DNA of 64,000 nt from Natronococcus occultus SP4 (GTDB taxonomy: Archaea; Halobacteriota; Halobacteria; Halobacteriales; Natrialbaceae): NCBI RefSeq assembly GCF_000328685.1, contig NC_019974.1, positions 2,285,001-2,349,000 on the forward strand. The letters are read 5' to 3'. Made by a program: the position numbers and the translations under genes. Each line of letters begins with the position of its first letter. Position 1 is the first letter of the stretch. The notes under the pieces are model-generated. The model did no database searches. It was not told where the DNA came from and was given only the letters and a program-made list of their open reading frames with translations. Shown one piece after another: positions 17,072 to 25,730 of this stretch.

Positions 17072-18964
17072 TCAGTACCCCTCGAGCTCGTACAGTTCGC
17101 CGTACTTCGACTTGACGTACTCGAGGAAGTAGTCGGCCGTGAGCGGTTCCCCAGTCGCGACCTCGATCAGCTCCTCGGTGGGGTAGCGCTGGCCGTGGCG
17201 GTGGACGTGCTCGGTCATCCACTCCCAGGGCGGTTCGAACTCGCCCTCGCGGATCAGCCCGTCGACGTCGAGATCCTCGCGGATCGCGGCGTCGAGCTGG
17301 GCGGCCAGCACGCTGCCGACGGTGTAGCCCTGGAACGCCGCGAAGCCGTACGACCAGTGGGTGTCCTGCAGGCAGCCGTCGGTGTCGGTCTCGGGGACGA
17401 CCCTGAGGTAGTCGTCCATCTTCTCGTTCCAGACCTCGGGAATCTCGGCGACATCGAGGTCCCCCTCGACGAACGCCCGATCGATCTCACAGCGGAAGAT
17501 GATGTGAAGGTGGTAGGTGAGTTCGTCCGCCTCGACCCGAATCAGGTTCTCCGGGTGAAGTACCACGGGCACGGTAGCCCGTGGCGTCCGGGTTTGGGGT
17601 CGCACTGCACCGGCACCGGCCGTTAATTCCCTCCGCACTTGACTGAACGTCTCGTGCCCGGCACGGGTAAACACCCGAACACTCGCCTACAGCGAGTGTC
17701 CGTGGAGGGCGGTCGCTCCACCACGACCCGACAACACCCGTCTCATCACGCCAATGACGTGGGTTTTGAGAGGTGTCGCATTTTCAGTGCCGACCCTACT
17801 TTCAGGTTGTTAATTCTGACTTGTTACTACTATGTACGTGAGGTGATTTATTAAACACTTCGACGCGCTTCACCCCCGACCACGGTGGGTCGGGGTACTC
17901 GCGCTGTTTTCTTTATAGATCCGGTTGACCGCGGCGTAGGCCTCGTCGACGGTGACGTCCTCGAGATGGGGAAACTGCGCTTTCATCGTCGGAAGGAAGA
18001 ACTCCCAGAACGCCCGCGTCCGGCCGACGTGGTTCTCCCAAAATCGCGACTGGGACTCGTGGACGCCCGAAGAGAGTGAGGCGCCGAGCGGGTTCCCGTA
18101 CTCCTCTTTCGGGAGTCCGAGCTGGTAGCTCGCGTGACCGAACTCGTGGATCGTCGCCATCAGGGCGTCGATCGGATCGTGCTCCCGAAATCGAGTAGTG
18201 ATCCGGGCGTCGAACTGGTTGCCCGACATGAACGGATGCGGTGCGGTGTCGAGGCGACCGTGTTCCTTGGGGTAGCCGAGCAGGTCGACGACCTCCCGAG
18301 AGAGCCATCTGATCGGCCTCGTCGTACGTGTACCCCGGATTCCGGAACGGCGATGGAAGCTCCCGGCCCTCGGCTTCGATCGTCTCGATCAGCGGGACGA
18401 GCCCCTCGCGAAGCTCGTCGAAGATTCCCTCGACGGTCTCGAGCGGGAGGTAGGACAGCTGTCCTCGTACAGCACTCTGTAAGGGTTCGCGTTGGGGTCG
18501 ATCGCGGCCGCCCGCTCCCGATGGAGGACGATTAGTTCCTCGAGGTTCGGCGCGAAGCGCTCGAAGTCGTCGTCGGCTTTCGCCTCCTGCCAGACCTGCT
18601 GGGTCTCGGCCTGGTGGGCCGCGAGCCGTTCGACCAGCGCTGCGGGCACCTCGGCCGAACGGTCGTACTCCCGGCGCAGTTCGCGGACGACGGCAGCCTG
18701 CTCCTCGTTCAGGTCGACAGAATCGAGCTCCTCGAGCCACTTGCCGACCTCGTCGTCGACCAGCAGCTCGTGACCCAGTCCGGACAGTGTCGAGAGCTGG
18801 CCGGCTCGAGCGGGGGTTCCGCCCTCGGGCATCATCACGCGCTGGTCCCAGCCCAGCGCCATCGAAGCCATCTGGACGTCGGTGAGCTTCTCGGAACGCT
18901 CGAGGAGGGCGTGGTAGACATCGGGTGCGTCGGCGGTGTCGTGGGTTTCGTCGGCGGTCGCCAT
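17072..18964 (-). pseudogene. Broken M32-family (thermostable) carboxypeptidase gene, frameshifted and interrupted by a mobile element
   Basis: Three fragments of one M32 metallocarboxypeptidase lie in order on the minus strand. The N-terminal part starts at the ATG at 18964 and loses frame near 18460 (after NPYRVLYED). A middle part (LPLETVEGIFDELREGLVPLIE) runs to about 18300, where a CT-rich run shifts the frame again. A third part holds the active site HEFGHASYQLGLP and stops at KEN. A 360-bp non-coding element then separates it from the C-terminal LIRVEADELTYHLHI through to GELYELEGY. The intact paralogue at 23279-24808 aligns across all joints. At least three lesions make function very unlikely. 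Sequencing error could explain a single frameshift but not the insertion. Confidence 0.92.
17549..17908 (-). mobile_element. 360-bp non-autonomous IS200/IS605-type element (PATE-like), inserted in the M32 gene
   Basis: Removing these bases rejoins the M32 reading frame, with GTT present at both junctions (17546-17548 and 17906-17908). Each end carries a perfect 8-bp hairpin with a similar loop: 17563-17584 (CCACGGGC, loop acggta) and 17874-17895 (CCCCGACC, loop acggtg). Two more stem-loops lie inside, at 17679-17699 and 17702-17721. No transposase is encoded. Subterminal hairpins, no clear target duplication and no ORF fit haloarchaeal palindrome-associated elements mobilised by TnpA of IS200/IS605 elements. 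The family call is from structure, not from a database match. Confidence 0.72.
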
Positions 18965-19198
18965 GTTTCGGTTCGAAATACATTGGAGAGCGTACTAAAC
19001 GCTCGGGTCGAGGCGACGGCTGAGCGGATAGTGACTCGAGTCCGGTGGGCAGTGGGGGCGATACAGTACTCAAAAAGCGGGCCCGGAGTAAGTACACCAA
19101 TCAGCTGCTAGAGCTGTTTCGGGACCTCTGTCGAATAGAGGGCGCAAACGTCGCACGAGGTTCAGCTTGGGTGTGACGGCGAACTCGTTGACAGCGTC

Positions 19199-20929
19199 CT
19201 AGGGCCGAACCGACGGCGTGTCGTCTGTGGACCCGCCGAGGGGCGTGTGAGTGTAGGATTCCAATTCGGTTAGCTGCTGTTCACGAAGTTCTGTGGCCGT
19301 CAGATCGCCATCGAGCAGTGACCGAATCTGCTCGATCAACTGCCGGCCGGCAAGCAACGCCGGGACGTTGACGTACAGCGCCCCTTCTTCGAGCAGGGAA
19401 ACCGCCGTCTCCTGGTCGCGAGCGCGCAACACGACGTCGGGCTCGAGGTCAAGCTGCAGGATTCGCCGGGAGAGGGATTCAGTCTCGACCGTCGAGATCA
19501 CGGCGCGCGCGTCCCCAACGTTGGCTTTCTCCCAGGTGTACGATTCCCATGCGTCGCCGATGACGACGGCGTCACACTCGGCTCGTACCTTGTCCCGGCG
19601 AGCTGGATCGTTCTCGACGACGACGTACGGCTGGTCACGTTCCTCACAGGCGTCGACCAGCTTCCGTCCGTGTCGACCGTAACCGAGGATGACGACGTGA
19701 TCGGAGATGTCGTCGGGGACCTCGCTCCACGAATCGATCTTGTCGTGTCCGCTTTTGAGGACCCCGCGGTCGGATAGCACCCGGTAGATCCCGTCGCTGT
19801 AATAGTTGGTGAGACTCGAGGAAATCATCGTCACGGCTGCAGCGAGGATGATGGCGTCGAACACCGACTGGGTCAGCGCGCCGAGCAACAGCGCTTCGAT
19901 CGCGATGATGAGCGCGAACTCGCTGACCTGGTCGGTGTTGAGGCCGGCCAGCGTCGCAGACCGGGCCTCGTAGCCACGGTAGAGCAGGATCGCCGTCGTG
20001 ACCGCCGGTTTCACGACTGCCGTCAGGAACACGAGTACACCGGCGATGAGAACCTTGTCGACGGAGGCAGCCCAGCCGACCTCGACGAACGGCCAGACGA
20101 CCAGTGCCCCGATCGTCACGAAGAAGATCGCGACGAAGAAGTCCCTGATCGACTGGAGGCCGTTGACCAAGCCGAGATGCTCGATGGGGTCGTGACGGAT
20201 CGCGAGGCCGGCGGCGAAGGCGCCGACGACGATGGAGACGTCCGCGAACTCCGCCGCACCGATGAACAGTGCGAGCAGCGAGACGGTTCCGAGGATCATG
20301 AGTTCGGACGACTCTCCTGCGAGCCGTCCGATCGCGTCGAACAGGAACCGGTTGACGAGGACGGCGGCGATGAGTAACGCAAGTCCGTACCCCAACATCT
20401 CCGCGATCGGATCGGCGGCAAGCACTCCGGCACTCAGGACGAGCAGCAACAGGACGGCGAGCAGGTCCTGCAGGAACTGGATCGATTCGGCGACCCGTCC
20501 GTGGACGAGGTCCATGCTGATATCGGCTTGCAACAGGGCGGTTCCGACGATCGTCGACGAGAGTGCCGCGGCGATACCCAGGTAGAGCGCCTCGGAGAGC
20601 GGCATCCCGAACGCGACACCAGCCCCGATACCAAGCCCACCAACGACGAGGATCTGTCCGAGAGCGGCGGTCTCGCTGTCGACCAACACCGACCTGACCG
20701 ACGAGAGCTCGATCCCGACGCCGAACGTGAACACGAGCAGCGCGATCCCGTACTGGGCGAGCTCGAGCGTGAGCGCCTCGTCGATCCCGAACCAGTCCAT
20801 TCCGATCCCGGCGACGATCCCCGCGAGGATGAAGAACGGAACGGTCGGCAGATCGAACCGGTTTGCGACCAGGAGGAACGGCCCCATAACGATGAAGATG
20901 ATCGAAACTGCGGTGAGCAGCTCACTCAT
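19199..20929 (-). CDS. Kef-type (CPA2) cation:proton antiporter with C-terminal NAD-binding TrkA-N domain
   Basis: This 576-residue protein has about 12 membrane spans in residues 1-385. A Rossmann TrkA-N domain follows (DHVVILGYGRHGRKLVDACEE, about 415-535), and the tail is short. CPA2 antiporters exchange K+ or Na+ for H+ across the membrane, and the TrkA-N part senses NAD(H). The start is the ATG at 20929 rather than the GTG at 20938, because GGAGGTGA lies 5 nt before it and the upstream gene ends at 20922. The 8-bp overlap shows tight coupling with the paralogue. The two may work as partners or separately on different ions. Confidence 0.86.
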   Translation of the reverse strand: MSELLTAVSIIFIVMGPFLLVANRFDLPTVPFFILAGIVAGIGMDWFGIDEALTLELAQYGIALLVFTFGVGIELSSVRSVLVDSETAALGQILVVGGLGIGAGVAFGMPLSEALYLGIAAALSSTIVGTALLQADISMDLVHGRVAESIQFLQDLLAVLLLLVLSAGVLAADPIAEMLGYGLALLIAAVLVNRFLFDAIGRLAGESSELMILGTVSLLALFIGAAEFADVSIVVGAFAAGLAIRHDPIEHLGLVNGLQSIRDFFVAIFFVTIGALVVWPFVEVGWAASVDKVLIAGVLVFLTAVVKPAVTTAILLYRGYEARSATLAGLNTDQVSEFALIIAIEALLLGALTQSVFDAIILAAAVTMISSSLTNYYSDGIYRVLSDRGVLKSGHDKIDSWSEVPDDISDHVVILGYGRHGRKLVDACEERDQPYVVVENDPARRDKVRAECDAVVIGDAWESYTWEKANVGDARAVISTVETESLSRRILQLDLEPDVVLRARDQETAVSLLEEGALYVNVPALLAGRQLIEQIRSLLDGDLTATELREQQLTELESYTHTPLGGSTDDTPSVRP

Positions 20930-22673
20930 CGGGCTCACCTCCGAGCAAGCGAATATCCGGAATCGATTTCTCGCTCCGTAACAGTTCGGCGTCGTCGTCG
21001 ATCGCTGCCTCGAGTGCCTCCGTTTCGTCGAGATACGCCCGGAGGTACTCCGCGAGCTTGTTACCGGACAGGTAGGCCGTCATGAGCACACAGTGAGCAC
21101 CGCTGTCGTAGAGATCGCGCGCGTCCTGAACCCGATCCGCCTCGAGGAAGACGGCCGTCTCGTCGCCGACCTCCCTGAGCAACGCCTTGTTCACCGCTAG
21201 GTCGGCCGACGACGAGAGGACCAAATCCGCACGTTTCAGCGCCGCGTCCTTTCGAATCGTCGCTTTACGCGCGTCGCCGTATACCACGTCGTATCCGTCC
21301 GCTTCGAGCGTGTCGATGTGGTCGACGCGTCGGTCGATGACGACGATATCCTCGTAGCGGTCCGCGAGGATCGGCAGGGCGTTTCGGGTCACGTCGTCGT
21401 AGCCGACGACGACCGCGTGGTCACGGTACTCCCGCGTGCTGGTTTCGAACGTTCCCTCGCTCGTCACCCGCGAGAGCGTCGGCTCGAAGCGATCGAACAG
21501 CGGATGTCTGAACTCGATGAAGTACACCGAGACGGCCATCGTGAAGATCGCGAGCAGCGTTACGAAGCCGAGCACCTCCGCATCGACGAAGCCGGCCGTC
21601 TGGGCGACGGCTATGACGATGATGCCGAATTCGCTGACCTGGATCATGTGGATGCTGCCGAGGAACGTCGTCTCGGTGTCGAAGCCCTGCCAGTCGAGTA
21701 GATACATGAAGACGAGGAACTTGATCGGGATCAGCACCAGTGCGGCGACGATCGCCTCCTGCCAGTAGGCGAGCAGTTGTGCGGCCTCGAGGTCGAGCGC
21801 CACCGAGACGAAAAACACCATTACGAACAGGTCGGTCAGCGGGTTGATTCTGTCCTGGAGTTCCTTGCTAAAGGACAGCTGTGCGATGGCGACGCCAGCC
21901 ATGAACGCGCCCATCTCGATCGAGAGGTACGCCTCGATGCCGAGGGGTGCGAGAAAGAGGTTGATGTTGTCCGAGACGAAGACGAAGAGGAACGCCCACG
22001 AGAGGGCGACCAGGAAAAACACCTCCTTGTTGTCAGCGATCCGGCGGAAGAGACGCGGCAGAACGGTCCGCGAGGCGGCAAGCGCCGCGATCGTTACGAG
22101 CGCGACGAGGACGAGCACGACGCCGAGCGTCGTCGCGACCTCGGCGAGGTCGTCCGGCTGTCCGGCCGCAAGCACGGCCAGGATGATGACGACGACGATG
22201 TCCTGAACGAGCAACACACCGACGTCGACCTTGCCGTGGAGCGACGTCGCCTCGCCGTTGTCGTTTAACATCTTGATGACGACCGCCGTCGAGCTGTAGA
22301 TTACTGCGAGCCCGATCAGGAACGACTCGACGGGGCCGAATCCGAGCGCGAACGCGACCCCTGCGCCCGCGAGAAAGATCGCGATCATCTGGGGGATCGC
22401 AATCTTGACGATCGGCGAGAGGACGTGCTGGATCTCGTCGATTCGCATCTTGATCCCGAGCAGGAAGAGCAGGAACGCCAGCCCGAGTTCGGAGAGCAAC
22501 TCGGTGAGGTCGCCGACCTCGACGAGCCCGAGGGCCGCCGGCCCGATCACGATACCGACGAGGATGTAGGCGATGATCGTCGGCTGACCCGTCTGTTTGG
22601 CGACGAAGCCGGCGAGCGTCGCACTCAAGAGGATAATGGCGAGGTCAACAGTAAGCGCCGCCTCAGTGATCAT
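20922..22673 (-). CDS. Kef-type (CPA2) cation:proton antiporter with C-terminal NAD-binding TrkA-N domain (first of pair)
   Basis: This 583-residue membrane protein begins at once with the first span (MITEAALTVDLAIILLSATLAGFVAKQTGQP). It has the usual 12 or so spans to about residue 385, and GFGPVESFLIGLAVIYSSTAVVIKML is typical of Kef exchangers. A TrkA-N domain (HAVVVGYDDVTRNALPILAD) occupies about 410-530, and the remaining ~50 residues are helical and acidic. It would control cytoplasmic K+ or pH, both critical for salt-in halophiles. It overlaps the second antiporter gene by 8 bp. The ~600 bp upstream contain only a mobile-element remnant and its promoter. Confidence 0.87.
   Translation of the reverse strand: MITEAALTVDLAIILLSATLAGFVAKQTGQPTIIAYILVGIVIGPAALGLVEVGDLTELLSELGLAFLLFLLGIKMRIDEIQHVLSPIVKIAIPQMIAIFLAGAGVAFALGFGPVESFLIGLAVIYSSTAVVIKMLNDNGEATSLHGKVDVGVLLVQDIVVVIILAVLAAGQPDDLAEVATTLGVVLVLVALVTIAALAASRTVLPRLFRRIADNKEVFFLVALSWAFLFVFVSDNINLFLAPLGIEAYLSIEMGAFMAGVAIAQLSFSKELQDRINPLTDLFVMVFFVSVALDLEAAQLLAYWQEAIVAALVLIPIKFLVFMYLLDWQGFDTETTFLGSIHMIQVSEFGIIVIAVAQTAGFVDAEVLGFVTLLAIFTMAVSVYFIEFRHPLFDRFEPTLSRVTSEGTFETSTREYRDHAVVVGYDDVTRNALPILADRYEDIVVIDRRVDHIDTLEADGYDVVYGDARKATIRKDAALKRADLVLSSSADLAVNKALLREVGDETAVFLEADRVQDARDLYDSGAHCVLMTAYLSGNKLAEYLRAYLDETEALEAAIDDDAELLRSEKSIPDIRLLGGEPDE
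20935..20942 (-). promoter_or_regulatory. Strong Shine-Dalgarno for the downstream antiporter gene
   Basis: GGAGGTGA on the minus strand ends 5 nt before the ATG at 20929 and lies within the last codons of the upstream antiporter gene. It decides the start codon and suggests that ribosomes are loaded inside the operon, unlike the leaderless starts common elsewhere in the window. Confidence 0.8.
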
Positions 22674-22829
22674 GCTGTTCGAACGATGTGCACACCCTGG
22701 ATTAACGGTGTCGAAAGTCCCGACACGTTCGCGTTGGTCTCACGGGAGTTCGGACAGCCCCACTATGTGGTGGGTTGGCGAGTCACTGATTTCGATATGA
22801 TACAGACGAAATCGTCGTACTGCAATGAA
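22674..22829. other. Non-coding promoter-side region of the antiporter operon
   Basis: This stretch separates the antiporter operon start from the decayed element to its right. It has no convincing reading frame. One short inverted repeat, CCCAC to GTGGG, is visible near 22759-22775. The promoter of the minus-strand antiporter operon must lie close to 22680-22720, but no clear TATA box stands out. Confidence 0.4.
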
Positions 22830-23262
22830 CTACCCTGCCCTACTGCGCTCGGGCTCATCCAGTCCTCGCCTGTCGGGGGGGTTCCTGGTTCTGCGTTAGA
22901 ACGTGCAGGAACGATATCCACAGCGTCCGGAAAAACGCAGTTCTTCTGCGGCCCGTCAGAACCGGCGGCTCCGAGAACGGTTCCGGCTCCGCAGGCGACG
23001 TCCCCTCACGGGCGGTTTGGTGTGTCCAATTTCTGCCGAACGGACACTACCGACGGAATCGATTGCTATGTCGGCACCCGCATGTCCTGTCCAGCACACT
23101 CATCGCTTGCTCGAAAATGAAAGACGAGTGGCGTTGACGAGACGCGAAGCGTCTCGTTCGCACACCAGAAATCGAAGATTTCTGGGGACGCTGTATCCCC
23201 TCCCTGCTCGAGCCTTCGGCTCTCGCTGAGGAAGGGGTCTTAGCGCCTAAATTCAGATTAAA
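22830..23262. mobile_element. Decayed IS200/IS605-type remnant with three perfect short hairpins
   Basis: A non-coding stretch separates the antiporter operon from the intact M32 gene. It contains three perfect stem-loops in a row, each with a three-base loop: 23137-23157 (9-bp stem), 23165-23185 (9-bp stem) and 23210-23222 (5-bp stem). One plus-strand frame (about 22903-23229) has a piece, RTLPTESIAMSA, that resembles the C-terminal tails of haloarchaeal TnpB proteins, but start and catalytic parts are absent. The hairpin cluster just downstream would match the right end of such an element. The outer borders are estimates. Confidence 0.45.
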
Positions 23263-23278
23263 ATCCCCACAACCGGTC

Positions 23279-24808
23279 TCAGTAGTCCTCGAGGTCGTAC
23301 AGCTCGCCGTACTTCGATTTCGCGTACTCGAGGAAGTAGTCGGCGGTGAAGGACTCGCCGGTGGCCTCCTCGATCAACTCGGGCGTGGTGTAGCGCTTGC
23401 CGTGCTGGTGGACGTTCTCGCGGAGCCAGCCGTTGAGATCGTCGAACTCGCCAGCACGAATATCGTCGTTCAGATCGCCGAGGTCGTCCTCGGCGGCGGC
23501 GTACAGCTGGGCCGCGAGGACGGAGCCCAGCGAGTAGGTCGGGAAGTAGCCGAAGGAGCCGTGGGACCAGTGGATGTCCTGCAGACAGCCCTCCGCGTCG
23601 GTCTCGGGGCGCACCCCGAGATACTCCTCGTACTTGTCGTTCCAGACTTCGGGGACGTCCTCGACCTCGAGGTCCCCCGAGATGAGAGCGCGCTCGATCT
23701 CGAAGCGGATCACGATGTGGAGGTGGTAGGTGAGCTCGTCGGCCTCGACCCGAATGAGGTTGTCGTCGTACACCTGGTTGGCGGCCTCGTAGGCGTCCTC
23801 GGGCGTTGCGTCCTCGAGTTCGGGGAACCGGTCGGCGACGGTCGGCAGGAACTGTTCCCAGAACGGCCGCGAGCGACCGACGTGGTTCTCCCAGAGGCGG
23901 GACTGGGACTCGTGGACCGACAGGTCACGAGACTCGCCGAGCGGCGTGCCGTACTCCTCGTCCGGCAGGCCGAGGGTGTAGTTGGCGTGGCCGAACTCGT
24001 GGATCGTCGAGGTCAACGAGCCGAGCAGGTCGTCCTCCTCGAAGCGCGTGGTGACGCGAGCGTCGAACTGCGTCCCCGAGGAGAACGGGTGGGGTGCGGT
24101 GTCGAGACGGCCTCGCTCCCAGTCGTAGTTCAGCGCGTCGAGGACGTCGCGGGCCAGCGCCTCCTGGTCGTCGTCGTCGAACGTTCCGGCGAAGGTGTCG
24201 GTCGCCCGATCGACGTCGGCATCCTGGATCGCGTCGATCAAGGGGACGAGCTCTTCGCGCAGGCGCTCGAGGACGCGCTCGGCAGTCTCGAGGTCCAGGT
24301 AGGGTTCGTAGTCGGCAAACAGCACGGCGTAGGGGTCGGCGTCGGGGTCGATGTGCTCGGCGTACTCCCGTTTGAGCTCCACGAGCTTCTCGAGGGTGGG
24401 CGCGAACTGCTCGAAGTCGTCGTCCTCTTTGGCCTGCTTCCAGGTGGGGTGGGCGTTGGCGGTCGTCTCGGAGATCTCCTCGACCAGCTCCTGGGGAACG
24501 CTCGTCTCGCGGTCGTACTGTCGCCGCACTTCCCGAACCGCAGCCTGCTGTTCGTCCGCGAGCTCGTCCGATTCCAGCTTTTCGAGCAACTCGCCCGTCT
24601 CGTCGGCGGTCAGCAGCTCGTGACTGATCGAGGACAGCGTCGACAGCTGCTGTGCCCGAGCCGGGGTTCCGGCCTCGGGCATGACGACCTCCTGATCCCA
24701 GCGCAGGATTCCGGCCGCGTTCCCGACGTTCGAGATCCGCGTAATCCGCTCTTCGAACTGCTCGTACGTCTCGTCCCGTTGCTCGCTCTGGGCCTGATCG
24801 GTTGCCAT
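23279..24808 (-). CDS. M32-family metallocarboxypeptidase (intact paralogue)
   Basis: This 509-residue cytoplasmic zinc carboxypeptidase has the length usual for the family. HEFGHANYTLGLPDEEYG (near residues 269-286) contains the HExxH site, and HESQSRLWENHVGRS a little further on is the conserved M32 block with the third ligand. The N-terminus (YEQFEERITRISNVGNAAGILRWDQEVVMPEAG) is helical and typical. The enzyme removes C-terminal residues from peptides, probably in protein turnover. It is the functional counterpart of the broken gene 5 kb to the left; the two aligned segments differ enough to be old duplicates rather than a recent copy. Confidence 0.93.
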   Translation of the reverse strand: MATDQAQSEQRDETYEQFEERITRISNVGNAAGILRWDQEVVMPEAGTPARAQQLSTLSSISHELLTADETGELLEKLESDELADEQQAAVREVRRQYDRETSVPQELVEEISETTANAHPTWKQAKEDDDFEQFAPTLEKLVELKREYAEHIDPDADPYAVLFADYEPYLDLETAERVLERLREELVPLIDAIQDADVDRATDTFAGTFDDDDQEALARDVLDALNYDWERGRLDTAPHPFSSGTQFDARVTTRFEEDDLLGSLTSTIHEFGHANYTLGLPDEEYGTPLGESRDLSVHESQSRLWENHVGRSRPFWEQFLPTVADRFPELEDATPEDAYEAANQVYDDNLIRVEADELTYHLHIVIRFEIERALISGDLEVEDVPEVWNDKYEEYLGVRPETDAEGCLQDIHWSHGSFGYFPTYSLGSVLAAQLYAAAEDDLGDLNDDIRAGEFDDLNGWLRENVHQHGKRYTTPELIEEATGESFTADYFLEYAKSKYGELYDLEDY

Positions 24809-24969
24809 TGGCTGGCAATACTTATGGGAGTGTCATCAACGTCGTGGTTCCGGAACGCCCGATCGAGTGTGAGTTCGGGTCAGTTTGCCTGAAACATCTC
24901 GAATGTGAGACAGCTGTGGAAACTGCAAGCCACGAACTGTTTTCCGATAGTGGTGAGTACCCTGATGCA

Positions 24970-25326
24970 ATGGTAGTAGCATCACTCGTCGTGTTCATCG
25001 CGAGCCTGCTGATCGGTGGTCTCGGTATCTTCCTCGGCGCGAAGTTCGTCGTCGACGTCGAGGACTACACCTACGCGTTCATCACCGCCCTCATCGGCGC
25101 GATTATCTGGGCGGTCGTCGGGTTCTTCGTGGGGTGGATCCCGCTGCTGGGTCCGGTCCTGGTGTTCCTGGCGTACCTCGCGGTGATCAACTCCCGGTAC
25201 CCCGGCGGCTGGTTCGAGGCGCTCACGATCACCGTGGTCGCCTGGCTGTCGGTGCTGGTCGTACTGTACATTCTGGCGTTCGTCGGCGTCACCGGGTTCG
25301 AGGCCGCGGGCGTCCCCGGCGCCTGA
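24970..25326 (+). CDS. Small membrane protein, four spans
   Basis: This 118-residue protein is almost entirely hydrophobic. Spans are seen at about residues 3-26 (VASLVVFIASLLIGGLGIFLGA), 33-56, 58-72 (IPLLGPVLVFLAYLAVI) and 82-105 (TITVVAWLSVLVVLYILAFVGV). The ATG at 24970 is chosen because it starts just at the first span; the frame upstream is not membrane-like. It is divergent from the M32 gene. The function is unknown. Confidence 0.75.
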   Translation: MVVASLVVFIASLLIGGLGIFLGAKFVVDVEDYTYAFITALIGAIIWAVVGFFVGWIPLLGPVLVFLAYLAVINSRYPGGWFEALTITVVAWLSVLVVLYILAFVGVTGFEAAGVPGA

Positions 25327-25426
25327 TCTCACCGGCGTCGTTCGCACACGTTTTTGCGTCGTCGGCCGGCAGGTCGAACGACAGGACGGTGAAGAGTTAT
25401 CCGCATCGGTCGACAACGTCCACCAA

Positions 25427-25726
25427 ATGGGTTTCTTCGAGAAGCTCGGCCGAAAGGTCGGGGAGTTCACACACGAGGCGAAGGAGGCAGCCGCCGACGA
25501 GGCACCGTACGTCTGCGAGGCGTGTGGCAACCAGTTCTACACGGACCAGCCGTGCCCGGAGTGTGGCAGCGAACGCGTGACCGAACGTGAGACCGCTTCC
25601 GACGAGGCAGACACCGAGCCGGCCGAGCAGAACGAGGCGTCCTCGGCGACCGACGAGGACACAGAGCCGACCAGGGACGGAACGGCTCCCTCGACGGACC
25701 CCGCCGACGACCCAGAACGGGAGTGA
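25427..25726 (+). CDS. Small zinc-ribbon protein with acidic tail
   Basis: This 99-residue protein starts with an amphipathic helix (MGFFEKLGRKVGEFTHEAKEA), followed by a four-Cys zinc ribbon, CEAC at about 31-34 and CPEC at about 45-48. The rest is an acidic, Ser/Thr-rich tail. Such ribbons in haloarchaea are probably adaptors or nucleic-acid binders, but no partner is indicated. It is convergent with the M20 peptidase gene with only 4 bp between the stops. Confidence 0.75.
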   Translation: MGFFEKLGRKVGEFTHEAKEAAADEAPYVCEACGNQFYTDQPCPECGSERVTERETASDEADTEPAEQNEASSATDEDTEPTRDGTAPSTDPADDPERE

Positions 25727-25730
25727 CGGC

